A stretch of DNA of 59,854 nucleotides from Lachnospiraceae bacterium (lineage in GTDB: Bacteria > Bacillota > Clostridia > Lachnospirales > Lachnospiraceae), in the NCBI GenBank assembly GCA_900769175.1, contig CAAGFP010000224.1, positions 1 through 59,854 on the forward strand. The letters are read 5' to 3'. Positions 32,945 to 42,305 of this stretch are shown here, one piece after another. How positions within the stretch are numbered: position 1 is the first letter of the stretch; each line of letters starts with the position of its first letter. Under the pieces are notes generated by a model, which saw nothing but the letters and a program-made list of their open reading frames with translations, was not told where the DNA came from and made no database searches. The translations under genes and the position numbers were made by a program.

Positions 32945-34231
32945 TTATTTCTCTACTGCATTCTCAACTGCGAAATCCACTGCTTTCTGAATTGCAATAT
33001 CTTTCTTCATTTCTTCGGTTCTTTCTTCATCAAGAAGTTCTTTCACCTTATCAAGTTCCATCTTATAAGCGTCAGCCATCTTCTGAAGTTCTTCATTTAA
33101 TTCATCATCCGATACTTCAATCTTTTCAAGTTCCACAATCTTTTCAAGAACGAGTCTGGATTTAATTCTCTTTTCTGCCTGAGGCTTTGACTGCTCCATC
33201 ATCTGATTTGCAGTAAGTCCGGTAAACTGGAAGTATTGTTCAATGGAAAGTCCCTGCATCTGTAGTCTTTGCTTGAATTCATCCATCATCTGTCTCTGTG
33301 TGGTAGAAACCATGGCATCGGGAATATCCATTTTCGCATCTGCAATAATTGCATCTACAACTGCCTCTTCCTTCTTGCTCTTAGCGTCTGCTTCCTTCTT
33401 TTCGATGAGGTTCTTCTTTACACTTTCCTTATATTCAGCAAATGTGCTGTATGCACTTACTTCTTCTGCGAATTCATCATCAAGTTCAGGTAACTGGTTT
33501 TCCTTGATTTCTTTAATGGTTACCTTGAAGGTTGCCGGTGCACCCTTTAAATCTTCTGCCTGGTAATCTTCCGGGAAGGTTACATTCACTTCTGTCTCTT
33601 CTCCGATATTCTTTCCGATTAACTGTTCCTCAAAAGTATCAACGAAAGAATGAGAACCAATGGTGAGAGGATAGTCTGTACCCTTTCCTCCTTCAAATGC
33701 CACACCGTCCTTGAAACCTTCGAAATCGATTGTAACGGTATCTCCGTCCTGAACAGGTCTGTTATCAACGGAAATGGTACGTGCACTGTTCTTACGTTCC
33801 ACTTCAATTGCAGCATCTACATCTTCATCGGTTACGTCTACATTGATTTTATCGATTTCAATTCCTTTATATTTTCCTAATTCCACATCCGGCTTTAATG
33901 CAACTTCAGCAGTAAAGATGAAATCTTTTCCTTCTTCCGCCTGTACCACATCAATCTTCGGTGCAGAAACAAGTTCTTCCTCACATTCGTCATATGCCTT
34001 TGCATAAGCTTCGGGAATGATTGCATTCATGGCTTCTTCATAAAATACTTCTTTTCCGTACATTTTTTCAATCATTGCCTTGGGAACTTTTCCGGCACGA
34101 AAACCGGGAACGGAAATCTTCTTTTTATTTCTCTGATAAGCATTCTCCACAGCTTTCGAAAACTCTTCTGCGGGTACCTCGATGGTAAGCTTAGCCATAT
34201 TATTTTCTAATTTCTCAACTTTTAAACTCAT
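32945..34231 (-). CDS. tig: Trigger factor
   Basis: 428-residue ribosome-associated chaperone and prolyl isomerase. N-terminal ribosome-binding signature GFRAGKVPKAMIEKMYG (residues 42-58); FKBP-type PPIase domain about 160-245 (DGDTVTIDFEGFKDG); acidic C-terminal arm domain about 250-428. TTAAGGAGG is eleven bases before the ATG. First gene of the tig-clpP-clpX-lon-engB operon. Confidence 0.97.
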   Translation of the reverse strand: MSLKVEKLENNMAKLTIEVPAEEFSKAVENAYQRNKKKISVPGFRAGKVPKAMIEKMYGKEVFYEEAMNAIIPEAYAKAYDECEEELVSAPKIDVVQAEEGKDFIFTAEVALKPDVELGKYKGIEIDKINVDVTDEDVDAAIEVERKNSARTISVDNRPVQDGDTVTIDFEGFKDGVAFEGGKGTDYPLTIGSHSFVDTFEEQLIGKNIGEETEVNVTFPEDYQAEDLKGAPATFKVTIKEIKENQLPELDDEFAEEVSAYSTFAEYKESVKKNLIEKKEADAKSKKEEAVVDAIIADAKMDIPDAMVSTTQRQMMDEFKQRLQMQGLSIEQYFQFTGLTANQMMEQSKPQAEKRIKSRLVLEKIVELEKIEVSDDELNEELQKMADAYKMELDKVKELLDEERTEEMKKDIAIQKAVDFAVENAVEK

Positions 34232-34288
34232 TTGATAAGTTCCTCCTTAATTAAATCACCTTTGTGAAAGAATCACAGTCATTTAGAC

Positions 34289-34316
34289 ATTATAGCACAT
34301 AATCCACTACTTGAAA
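34289..34316 (-). promoter_or_regulatory. Promoter of the tig-clpPX-lon operon
   Basis: On the minus strand -35 TTTCAA (34311-34316), 16-base spacer, -10 TATAAT (34289-34294), with TG one base before the -10 box. It is 58 bases before the tig start. No CIRCE or CtsR-type site was recognised around it. Confidence 0.65.
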
Positions 34317-34334
34317 AGAAATCTTTAAAATATT

Positions 34335-34883
34335 TTATTTCCAGATAATCTTTTCTGCCATTTCTTCTGCAAAGGCTTCTCCTTTGTATACCTTAAGAAT
34401 TTCAAGTGCAAACGGGATGGCACAACCCATTCCCCTTGAAGTAATAATATTTCCGTCGCGTACTGCGGCCTCTTTCACTACATTCGCACCGGTTAATTCA
34501 CTCTCAAACTCCGGGAAAGAGCATGCCGTTTTTCCCTGCAGCATCCCCCTGTGCCCGAGGATGGAAGGTGCGGCACAAATCGCCGCAATCCTTTTACCGT
34601 TTTGATAGAATTTCTCAACTTCGTCCATCAAGGGCTTACATGCCTCAAGATTTCTTGTGCCCGGCATCCCGCCCGGTAATACAATCATATCAATCCCGGT
34701 AAAATCAAGCTTTGACAGAATGGTATCGGTTTCCACAACAATGCCGTGTGAACTTTCCACTCTGGGAATGGCAGTGATTGAAACCAATACAACCTCCATT
34801 TTGGCTCTTCTTAAAATATCCGAAACGGTTAATGCTTCGATTTCTTCAAATCCTTCCGCCAGAAACAATGCAATTTTTTCCAT
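34335..34883 (-). CDS. DJ-1/PfpI family protein (YajL-like)
   Basis: 182-residue protein of the DJ-1 superfamily, including deglycase/chaperone-like members. Seen: MEKIALFLAEGFEEIEAL (Glu that pairs with the nucleophile), MIVLPGGMPGTRNL, and the nucleophile elbow IAAICAAPSIL with Cys near residue 104. Start ATG 34883 chosen because AAAGGAG is eight bases away. Monocistronic; sits between the tig promoter and the transport locus. Actual biochemical role of this subfamily is disputed. Confidence 0.9.
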   Translation of the reverse strand: MEKIALFLAEGFEEIEALTVSDILRRAKMEVVLVSITAIPRVESSHGIVVETDTILSKLDFTGIDMIVLPGGMPGTRNLEACKPLMDEVEKFYQNGKRIAAICAAPSILGHRGMLQGKTACSFPEFESELTGANVVKEAAVRDGNIITSRGMGCAIPFALEILKVYKGEAFAEEMAEKIIWK

Positions 34884-34978
34884 TGTATACACTCCTTTAT
34901 TACCCTAGTTTTTACACCGTTATAAAACGTAAGTTTCCTCCGAAACGGTTCTTTTTCATATTCGTTTTACGAAAGAAC

Positions 34979-34999
34979 GGGAGGGAAAATTTCCCTCCC
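34979..34999 (-). terminator. Terminator after the solute-binding lipoprotein gene
   Basis: GGGAGGG and CCCTCCC with AAA/TTT continuing inward; on the minus strand the stem is followed by GTTCTTTCG. It lies about 27 bases after the stop of the lipoprotein gene and ends the transport locus. Confidence 0.65.
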
Positions 35000-35025
35000 A
35001 TTGTTGGAACTGATTTCAAAACTTA

Positions 35026-37443
35026 TTATTTATTTTCGTTTACATATACCTGAACACGGCTCTGGATTACTTTTGCAACCTCTTCCGCGCTCTTTTGACC
35101 GCTAAAGAATGGTGCAGCCTCTTCCTTAACAATATCCATAATGGACTCGTCGAGGTAATAAATTTTATCAACGGAATTAATATAATCCACAATTCTCTGA
35201 GCCTCAGCATCCGTCAGTGGCGGAATGATGATTTCCTGATCGTTGATCCAGAATGTCTGATCATATTCTTCGGTCGTTCCGTCTTCATTCGTATAATAAG
35301 GTTTCTTCTTGGACTTAGCCACCTTTTCTTCCAGCGCTTTATTCGATAAAGGAATGGCCCATTCGTTGTTGGTAACATAATCATCGGAAAGGAAATACTT
35401 TATAAAGTTCCATGCTTCATCTGCATATTTCGTTTTCTTTGAAATCGCAATCTGATAATCCGGACTGATATATGCACCGCTGCTTCCTGCAACCGGATAT
35501 CCGTTTAAGAGAATTTCTTCTCCGACCGTGCCTTTTTCCTGATAATTATAATTCTGGAAATCACTTAAATAGAATCCTTCCATCAAAACCTGATTATTTC
35601 TGAATCTGGCCTGATAGTTATCCCAGTAATCCGAATCATTATATAAGGAATCGTAATCGATTTCTTCCGGATACTCTTTTGCATATTCAAGTAAAGCAAT
35701 GAATTCGGGATTCGTAAAGTCGCACTTGCCGGTTTCAATGTCCATGAACGCATCATAGGAAGCACCGAAAAACATGTTGAGTATCGTTTCTCTGGTCATT
35801 TCATTCTTATTAAATGCAGATACACCGGCTTTTTTCTCAGCCTCTTTTAATTCTTCGATGGAACGAATTCCGTCGCCTGCAACCGATTTCTTTACCATGG
35901 TGGTTGAAATCGTAAAGGACGGAATGATTGCAAACAGTTCTCCTTTGTCCGAGGTACAAAGATTGAGAATATTCTGATTATAATCTTCTTTCTTTACGCT
36001 TGTATCCTTATCAAAGAATTCATTTAAATCAAGGAAAACATTTTTATTGATATAGCTTCTGATATTCATATTGCTCGGCAGAATGATAATATCAGGTGCC
36101 TTACCGGTAACAATATCATTATTAAACTGCTTCTGCGCAAGGGTATAATCATCCAATGTGTTGAAATCATCATAGTTTACGGTACGGATTTTGTATTTAT
36201 CGCTGTTTTTATTATAATTTAGAATCTGCTTATTAATATCATAAGAGAAATAAATACAGCCGATTGTGATAATTTCTTTGTCTGCAACCTGTTCAGGCGG
36301 AACTTTTTCAAAAAGATGAATCTTTTGAGTTCCCATTCCGGAATCATACATTACATTTTCCCCATCGGAAATAATTGCCAGAATATGGGTTTCATCACTC
36401 TGAATCATGTTTCCGAATGAGTTCGTATCCAGATCCGAATCAAACGGGGAGAAGATAGGTGTACTTTTCTCATCTGCTACATTATATCCCGTAAAAGTAC
36501 CATCTGATTTCTTATAATATAAATCATACATACCGCCATAAGCTCCACAACTCCAAAGCTCAGGAAGTTCAACCTCCGCGCCGAGAGTTTTGGTCGTACT
36601 GTCGAATTCATTCACCATGGATTTATTGTTTGTATAATCATAAACGGCAAGATATACGACACCGTCTTTATTTTTCACCAATCCGTTAATGTATGCATCT
36701 TCCATGGGAATGGAATACTCGCCCGTCTTATTGCCGTTTGCATCATAAATCAGAATATGTTTATCTCCGCCGCAAACCAAAAGATTTCCGTTCTTATCAA
36801 CGGTCATATAGGAAACATAGAAATAATCAACGCCCTGCGGCTTGTCAAGTTCCTTTGAAAAGAGTTCTTTTCCGCTGAAGTCATATTTACCCAGGTAAAT
36901 CTTTTCTTCTCCGCTGTTATTGTCATAATTGGAGAAGGTACAATAGAATGTATCTGCCGATGCCGTACAAAACTGCCCCGGGTACATATTTTCAGGAACT
37001 TCATATTCCATTTCCTTCTCAACGGTTCCGTCCGGAGAAAGAATGGCTGCCTGAATATAATAATATGTTTTTGGTGCATTTGCGGCATATTCATCATACT
37101 CTTCCCAATTGCTGCCATTTGCCTCGAACTCTTCCCAGTCAAATCCTTCCCAGTATTCATCTGCTTGTGTTGAATCATATTTTATATTATAAGCAAATGT
37201 TTTTCCGTCCAGATAATGAAGGGAATTTACACTTTCCCAGCCTAGGTCAATTTCTTTTACATCCTTATAAATTACATTTTTTAATGCATCCGTATCTTTC
37301 GCATCGGCAATGAGATTTTCATCCCCTCCGTTTTCTCCGAAATTCCCGTTCAACAAATCTTTCACTTTGCTGCATCCGGCTAATGAAAAGATCATGATGG
37401 AAATCAAAGAGAAACAAATCACTCTTGTTAACAGTTTTTTCAT
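35026..37443 (-). CDS. Large solute-binding lipoprotein: propeller-like N-terminal half plus family 1 SBP domain
   Basis: 805 residues, about twice the size of a normal sugar-binding protein. It starts MKKLLTRVICFSLI with a lipobox FSLAGC (Cys near residue 24), so it is a membrane-anchored lipoprotein. Residues about 55-385 are beta-rich with repeated blade-like segments (DKNGNLLVCGGDKHILIYDANG, given in part; KDGVVYLAVYD; GGMYDLYYKKSDG), suggesting a beta-propeller. Residues about 395-790 are an extracellular solute-binding fold (DIVTGKAPDIIIL, FLDLNEFFDKD, YQIAISKKTKYADEAWNFIKYF in part). The ATG overlaps the stop of the MacB-like gene (ATGA) and has AGGAGG. Probably the capture subunit for the two permeases upstream; ligand unknown, likely a glycan. 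Confidence 0.82.
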   Translation of the reverse strand: MKKLLTRVICFSLISIMIFSLAGCSKVKDLLNGNFGENGGDENLIADAKDTDALKNVIYKDVKEIDLGWESVNSLHYLDGKTFAYNIKYDSTQADEYWEGFDWEEFEANGSNWEEYDEYAANAPKTYYYIQAAILSPDGTVEKEMEYEVPENMYPGQFCTASADTFYCTFSNYDNNSGEEKIYLGKYDFSGKELFSKELDKPQGVDYFYVSYMTVDKNGNLLVCGGDKHILIYDANGNKTGEYSIPMEDAYINGLVKNKDGVVYLAVYDYTNNKSMVNEFDSTTKTLGAEVELPELWSCGAYGGMYDLYYKKSDGTFTGYNVADEKSTPIFSPFDSDLDTNSFGNMIQSDETHILAIISDGENVMYDSGMGTQKIHLFEKVPPEQVADKEIITIGCIYFSYDINKQILNYNKNSDKYKIRTVNYDDFNTLDDYTLAQKQFNNDIVTGKAPDIIILPSNMNIRSYINKNVFLDLNEFFDKDTSVKKEDYNQNILNLCTSDKGELFAIIPSFTISTTMVKKSVAGDGIRSIEELKEAEKKAGVSAFNKNEMTRETILNMFFGASYDAFMDIETGKCDFTNPEFIALLEYAKEYPEEIDYDSLYNDSDYWDNYQARFRNNQVLMEGFYLSDFQNYNYQEKGTVGEEILLNGYPVAGSSGAYISPDYQIAISKKTKYADEAWNFIKYFLSDDYVTNNEWAIPLSNKALEEKVAKSKKKPYYTNEDGTTEEYDQTFWINDQEIIIPPLTDAEAQRIVDYINSVDKIYYLDESIMDIVKEEAAPFFSGQKSAEEVAKVIQSRVQVYVNENK

Positions 37444-38576
37444 TTTTCCTCCTTCTGCGCATCTGCGCACTCATTTTTCTTGTCTTTTTTCCCTCTTTTG
37501 TTCCTTTGGTTTGCAGTTTTTTGTTTTCTGATTCGGCTGTCAATGAAATCTCCGATTCTTACAAACGTCTCTTTCGTCGGTTTATGACGTACAAGAAATC
37601 TTAATAATATAATAAACCACATTAACCCGAGTATTGCAATGAGTAAAAGCTGTATCATTGCAACTTCCATCAACTTCTGCTCTTTTACCCTTGCAATGTT
37701 TTCCCAATAAGGGAAAACAATATCATTCGTTTTCATGGAAAACTCTTTTCTGTTTTTCCAAAGCTCAATGTAATGGCTGTAGGTAAAACGATTGGAATTT
37801 TCAAGAAGAATGCATTGTTCTTCTCCTACCGGAAGATTCTGCGACAGAATCCCTTTTGCGAATCCTTTCACACTGTCTGGCATCACGATTTCATATACTT
37901 CAATGTTCCACTGCCCTTCTTTTCTGTTTACCAGAGAATAAGGCAGGAATACTGTCATTTCCCTGCTTCCTGCCATCGTTAACAGATCGCTTTCCTCACG
38001 GCTGTATACCCCCATAACCGTAATGGGAATTCCCTGATACATGATTGTCTGTCCGACGATATCCGACGATCCGAACAGATACCAGGCGGTTTCTTCATCA
38101 AGAATACAATAATCATCCATAATGTCGCTGCTTTTGAACAGCGAACCATACACCACCTTTTGCGGATGAAATTCAAAGAAATCACCGGATACCGCAATCA
38201 CATTCACATTCGCCTGTTTTCGGTTATAAGAAAGCTGTGTTTCTCCGAATGCACAATAGGAATCGAGATACAGCCTGATTGACTCATCTTCTGTTACAAT
38301 CGAGTTTTGAGCCAGGCTTTTATTGATATTATATCTTAATTGTTCAATATTCTGAACCTCTATCGCAGCATTTTTCGAAAAAAACAAGGTTTCCTGAGCC
38401 GCATCCTTTTTTTCTGACCATCTGAGCGCCTCTGTCTGTTCCGGCAACGAAACAGCCCCCGTTTTCAGAATCACTCCCTGTATCAAAATGATTAAGAGAA
38501 GAATCACTGTAATTGCAAGAATTATCCGGGTTTGAAGTTTCACCTTCCGAATCAGCTGTAATGCTTTTTCTTTCAT
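37440..38576 (-). CDS. Membrane protein with MacB-type periplasmic core-like domain
   Basis: 378 residues from ATG 38576 (MKEKALQLIRKV), preceded by GGAG. One N-terminal transmembrane helix (about 18-38), an extracytoplasmic region to about 305 that resembles the MacB_PCD/FtsX core (VIAVSGDFFEFHPQKVVYG, SLFKSSDIMDDYCILDEETA and VGQTIMYQGIPITVMGVY), a second helix near 315-335, and a very basic C-terminal tail (KKTANQRNKRGKKDKKN). A full FtsX-like permease has four helices; here only two are visible, so this is a reduced form. It lies between the HlyD-like adaptor and the lipoprotein and overlaps the latter. Likely a structural part of an envelope complex. Function inferred only. Confidence 0.7.
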   Translation of the reverse strand: MKEKALQLIRKVKLQTRIILAITVILLLIILIQGVILKTGAVSLPEQTEALRWSEKKDAAQETLFFSKNAAIEVQNIEQLRYNINKSLAQNSIVTEDESIRLYLDSYCAFGETQLSYNRKQANVNVIAVSGDFFEFHPQKVVYGSLFKSSDIMDDYCILDEETAWYLFGSSDIVGQTIMYQGIPITVMGVYSREESDLLTMAGSREMTVFLPYSLVNRKEGQWNIEVYEIVMPDSVKGFAKGILSQNLPVGEEQCILLENSNRFTYSHYIELWKNRKEFSMKTNDIVFPYWENIARVKEQKLMEVAMIQLLLIAILGLMWFIILLRFLVRHKPTKETFVRIGDFIDSRIRKQKTANQRNKRGKKDKKNECADAQKEEK

Positions 38577-38595
38577 GAACCATTCTCCATATTCA

Positions 38596-40188
38596 CTAAT
38601 TCGTATTGGGTGCAAGACGTACCTGCTGTCCATTTTTGATTGGTTCGGAAGAAGTTGTAATTACACTGTCTCCGTACTCAGTGAAATCATCCGCACTGAT
38701 AGCGGAATAATTATCGTCTGATGCCAATACTTCAATATTCACTCTTTTTGCAATATATCGGTTTCCGAACGGTGTACTCTTACTTTGCAATTTCAATACA
38801 AACTTTCCGTTGTTATCTTCACGTATCGCATTATTGGGAACGATATGGTCATACTGGCTGCTTTTTTCTCCAATCGAAAGAGTAAGGGATTCTCCGGGCA
38901 AAATGGATTCTCCCGTCAATTCAAATTTCAGAATCCGGTTCTGACGCGGATTCTCCGTATCCGTCTGAATGGCAACCAGATTTGCAACGACATCGCTGTA
39001 CCACCATCCGTCTACAATGCTGACCGGAGAGCCTACGCGCACGCGCTTTGACTGTTCGATGGATACAGGGAAAGAAAGCGTATAACCTTTTCCGTCCATC
39101 TGAATCACCGCTGCAGGAATATCCGGCGAAGTGGTTTCTCCCGCCACATATCCCAAACTGGTAATCTTTCCGGCAACCGGAGATACAATAGTTCCTCCCA
39201 TCGCGTCCTCTCTTAATTTTTTCACCTCAGCCCTTTTATCCGCAACACTCCGGTAGGTTTCGGCAAGTTCTATTTTACCAAGAATCTCATTTAATTTTTC
39301 CGACTGGGTCGTTTTGGCTTTCTCCAGTTCGTTCTGATAATTTCTCAAAACAACCTCTTCATTTACCTTCTGCTTGCTCAGTTCGGAAATCTGCTTGGAT
39401 ATCGAAGAATTACCGGTTTTCTGGTCAAGTGCAAGCTGTGCCAATGAAACCTTTCCTTCGAGTTCCACCAGCTTAAGACTTAAATCATCCACTTCCTTTT
39501 TAGTCTGTTCGTACAAAGGATCCGTTTCCGAAAGAGTGGCCAGATATGCTCTCTTATTATTCAGTTCTGCTTCCGTCTCCTTATACTCTTTCTGTGCCGC
39601 CTGTAAAGCTTTCGTTTCCTTGGAAGTATCCACGGTACTGTTTGATAAAATATCTATCTGTCTTTGAATGTCGTCTACCTTACTTTGCTGTGTATCCACA
39701 TTTTTCTGCCAGGCATCAATTGCATTATTATAATTCTCCATTTGCGCCTGAAACTGGTCGATGGTGCCGAAGGTACCGTTCTCAACGGACGCAACCTCTG
39801 CCTTGGTAAATCCGCCCTGAAGAATCGCCTTTTCATAAGCAGCCTCAAGTTGTTCGAGTTCCTTTTGTGCCGCTAAAAGTTCATCACTTTCGCTTTCGGA
39901 CAGGTAGTAAAGAACATCTCCCACTTCCACTCTTGAGTCTACACGGACCGCAACCGAAGAGACTTTTCTGCTTTCCTTTACCAGAATCTGATACGGATCA
40001 ACTGCCTCAACCATTCCGGTTCCGCGAACCTGTACGGTTATATTTCCGGCAGTTACGGAATATGTCGAAACCTCCGGGAGGGAATAATTCAAAATTGTAT
40101 TTGAAAAAAAGGTAAGAACCAACAATATTGCCAGAAAAATTATCGCAATATTTTTAATCCATTCTCTTTTTTTGCTCTTTTCTTCCAT
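38596..40188 (-). CDS. HlyD/RND-type membrane fusion (adaptor) protein
   Basis: 530 residues with one N-terminal helix (about 12-31), a lipoyl/barrel start (TVQVRGTGMVEAVDPYQILV, then VEVGDVLYYLSE), a long coiled coil about 98-330 rich in K, E, Q, and the second half of the lipoyl and beta-barrel domains (GGTIVSPVAGKITSLGYVAGE near 335). This is the plan of periplasmic adaptor proteins, which in Gram-positives pair with MacB-like transporters. It is 20 bases before the MacB-core-like gene, so these two form a pair, but no matching ATPase is present. RBS GGAGG is directly ahead of the ATG. Confidence 0.85.
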   Translation of the reverse strand: MEEKSKKREWIKNIAIIFLAILLVLTFFSNTILNYSLPEVSTYSVTAGNITVQVRGTGMVEAVDPYQILVKESRKVSSVAVRVDSRVEVGDVLYYLSESESDELLAAQKELEQLEAAYEKAILQGGFTKAEVASVENGTFGTIDQFQAQMENYNNAIDAWQKNVDTQQSKVDDIQRQIDILSNSTVDTSKETKALQAAQKEYKETEAELNNKRAYLATLSETDPLYEQTKKEVDDLSLKLVELEGKVSLAQLALDQKTGNSSISKQISELSKQKVNEEVVLRNYQNELEKAKTTQSEKLNEILGKIELAETYRSVADKRAEVKKLREDAMGGTIVSPVAGKITSLGYVAGETTSPDIPAAVIQMDGKGYTLSFPVSIEQSKRVRVGSPVSIVDGWWYSDVVANLVAIQTDTENPRQNRILKFELTGESILPGESLTLSIGEKSSQYDHIVPNNAIREDNNGKFVLKLQSKSTPFGNRYIAKRVNIEVLASDDNYSAISADDFTEYGDSVITTSSEPIKNGQQVRLAPNTN

Positions 40189-40323
40189 TTGGAAACCTCC
40201 AATTATTGTTCATTTATTACTCTATCACTCATTCATGTAATCATTCAAATCGAAAATCATTATTTTATATCGCTGCAGGTACTGTCCGTTCGGGAAATGC
40301 CCGGGAAAATCAAAGTCTCTGTT

Positions 40324-41259
40324 TTATCCCTTGACGCCGCCCTGATACGTAATTCCTTCCACCAGATAATCTTCTCCGTACAGAAATACCAATAAACTCG
40401 GTATCATATAAACGGTTGCGACCGCGAATGCCAGCCCGATTTCTCCCGCATTGATTTTGGAAAGGAAAATCGAAAGCGGATGATAGAATTCGTTTGTCAG
40501 TAAGATAAGCGGCTGCTCGACCATATTCCAGCAGTCGATAAATACTAAAATTCCGACCGAATACAGTGCCCCTTTACAAAGCGGAACCGCAATATAACGG
40601 AAAATCTGCCATTCACTTGCTCCGTCCACCCGCGCCGCTTCCAGAATGGACACCGGAATTCGTTTCATATACTTCGTTAACAGATAAACCGAAAACGGAG
40701 ATGAGATACCGGGAAGCCAAATTGCCCATCTGGTATCAAGAATTCCGAGCCAGTTTGAAACCAGATAGTTCGGAACCAGCGTAACCTGATACGGCATCAG
40801 GCAGATAATGACATATAAGAAGAATAAAATATTCTTCGCTTTCCCCTTAAGCCTCATGAATGCATAGGAAGCCAGTATCGCCAGAATCAACTGGAATATC
40901 ACAATCGGGACGGTATATATCACCGAATTCCAGAATTTATATAAGTAATCCGGGCTTTTAAAAAGCACCGAAATATACTGGTCGAAGCTTACCTTATCCG
41001 GAATGAATTTCAAATTAACGGTTTCTCCGATATATACTTTTCCACCGTTTTCCGTAGTCTGAAAAACCTTTCCGTAATTTGCACTGATTTCAGACTGCGT
41101 CATAAACGAATTCGTAATCGTAAGCACGGTAGGCAGTAAAAAGATTACGGCAAAAATAAAAGCGATTACCGTAAGAATTGCTCTGCGGATGAATTCCTTC
41201 ACATTCCGGATGCGTTTGTGTTTCTTATCTGAGGAATATTTACCAAATCTTGATGCCAT
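40324..41259 (-). CDS. Carbohydrate ABC transporter permease (MalG-type)
   Basis: 311 residues with six hydrophobic segments. The EAA loop that docks the ATPase is seen as ILEAARVDGASEWQIFRYIAVP (split from about residues 205-226; G in the canonical place). A rather long extracytoplasmic loop follows the first helix (about 50-105). It starts two bases after the MalF-type gene. The substrate is likely a sugar or oligosaccharide. Its last residues GITYQGGVKG are typical of the family. No ATP-binding subunit is encoded nearby; such permeases often share an MsmK-like ATPase encoded elsewhere. Confidence 0.92.
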   Translation of the reverse strand: MASRFGKYSSDKKHKRIRNVKEFIRRAILTVIAFIFAVIFLLPTVLTITNSFMTQSEISANYGKVFQTTENGGKVYIGETVNLKFIPDKVSFDQYISVLFKSPDYLYKFWNSVIYTVPIVIFQLILAILASYAFMRLKGKAKNILFFLYVIICLMPYQVTLVPNYLVSNWLGILDTRWAIWLPGISSPFSVYLLTKYMKRIPVSILEAARVDGASEWQIFRYIAVPLCKGALYSVGILVFIDCWNMVEQPLILLTNEFYHPLSIFLSKINAGEIGLAFAVATVYMIPSLLVFLYGEDYLVEGITYQGGVKG

Positions 41260-41261
41260 CT

Positions 41262-42305
41262 TTATTCCTCCATATCTCTTCCGAAGCGGTTTTCTGCCAC
41301 AAATAATCCACCGATTACCACAACCATTACTATGGCCATTAATACAGCCGCCGCAGACATTTTCTGATAATCAAGCTGCATAAACATATTATTCATATAA
41401 TGCTGCAGCGTGTATAAGGTTTCATACGGATAACTGCCCGAAAGCAGATACACCTCCCTGAAAACCTTAAATGAATTAATCAAAGACATAATCGCTACAA
41501 ACAATATGGTCGGCGATAAATATCTGATTTTAATCATAAAAAAGATTTTTAGATTTGAGGTAGTATCCAGCAGTGCAACCTCTAAGGCTTCTCTCGGAAT
41601 CGTTCCGAGTGCTGCCAGGAATAAAATCATATTATAACCTAAGTTCTTCCATAAGAACAAAAAAAGAACCACAACCGGAGCCCATTCCGACTTCAGCCAG
41701 TCAATCTTTCCGCCGCCAAACCAGCTAAGCGCCAAATTGACCACTCCGTTATAATCAAACAATACCTGAAAGACTAAAACGACGGATGCCACCGGCACCA
41801 TCATTGGACTTAAATATGCAGACCGGAATTTACTCGCCATCGGTATTTTTTTATCCAGTAAAATTGCAATCGCAAGCGACAATACCACGGCAAGCGGGAC
41901 GGATAATAACGAAAAACGTGCCGTATTAAAAGCAGCCAGCCGGAAAGCCTCGTTTTCCATGATACCGAAATAGTTTCTGAGTACGACAAAGTTTTTCGAT
42001 ACCGGATTGTCTACAAAAGAATAAAATATAATAACACAAAAAGGCAACAGATAAAAAATACAAACCCCTATCAGACTCGGCATTAAAAAAGCACTTAATT
42101 TCAGATTTGTGATTCTTCTGCGCTTTTTCTGTGCCTTCGTCAAAACAGGCTTTTTCTTTTTCTGTTTTGGCTCCTTTGTCTGTTTGGATTCCTTTTTCTG
42201 TTTTGTGTCCTTCGTCTGTTTGGATTCCCTTTTCTGTTTTGTGTCCGGTTCCGGACTTTGATGATTTATTATATTTTTATTCGATTCTTCTATATAATCA
42301 TTCAT
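41262..42305 (-). CDS. Carbohydrate ABC transporter permease (MalF-type) with Lys-rich repeated N-terminus
   Basis: 347 residues. Residues 1-65 are cytoplasmic and highly basic, built of a 12-residue repeat (units like KQTKDTKQKKES). After this, six transmembrane segments with an EAA loop (PREALEVALLDTTSNLKIFFM near 240). The N-terminal extension is not needed for the permease fold and is unusual in length. The ATG overlaps the upstream membrane-protein gene by eight bases, so translation is coupled. Partner of the MalG-type permease. Confidence 0.9.
   Translation of the reverse strand: MNDYIEESNKNIINHQSPEPDTKQKRESKQTKDTKQKKESKQTKEPKQKKKKPVLTKAQKKRRRITNLKLSAFLMPSLIGVCIFYLLPFCVIIFYSFVDNPVSKNFVVLRNYFGIMENEAFRLAAFNTARFSLLSVPLAVVLSLAIAILLDKKIPMASKFRSAYLSPMMVPVASVVLVFQVLFDYNGVVNLALSWFGGGKIDWLKSEWAPVVVLFLFLWKNLGYNMILFLAALGTIPREALEVALLDTTSNLKIFFMIKIRYLSPTILFVAIMSLINSFKVFREVYLLSGSYPYETLYTLQHYMNNMFMQLDYQKMSAAAVLMAIVMVVVIGGLFVAENRFGRDMEE
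42157..42247 (-). repeat. 36-base tandem repeat in the MalF-type permease gene
   Basis: Two full 36-base units (42157-42192 and 42193-42228) differing at only a few positions, and a partial third unit (42229-42247). Each encodes 12 residues rich in K, Q, T and E. In-frame duplication is visible because unit length is a multiple of three. Confidence 0.85.
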
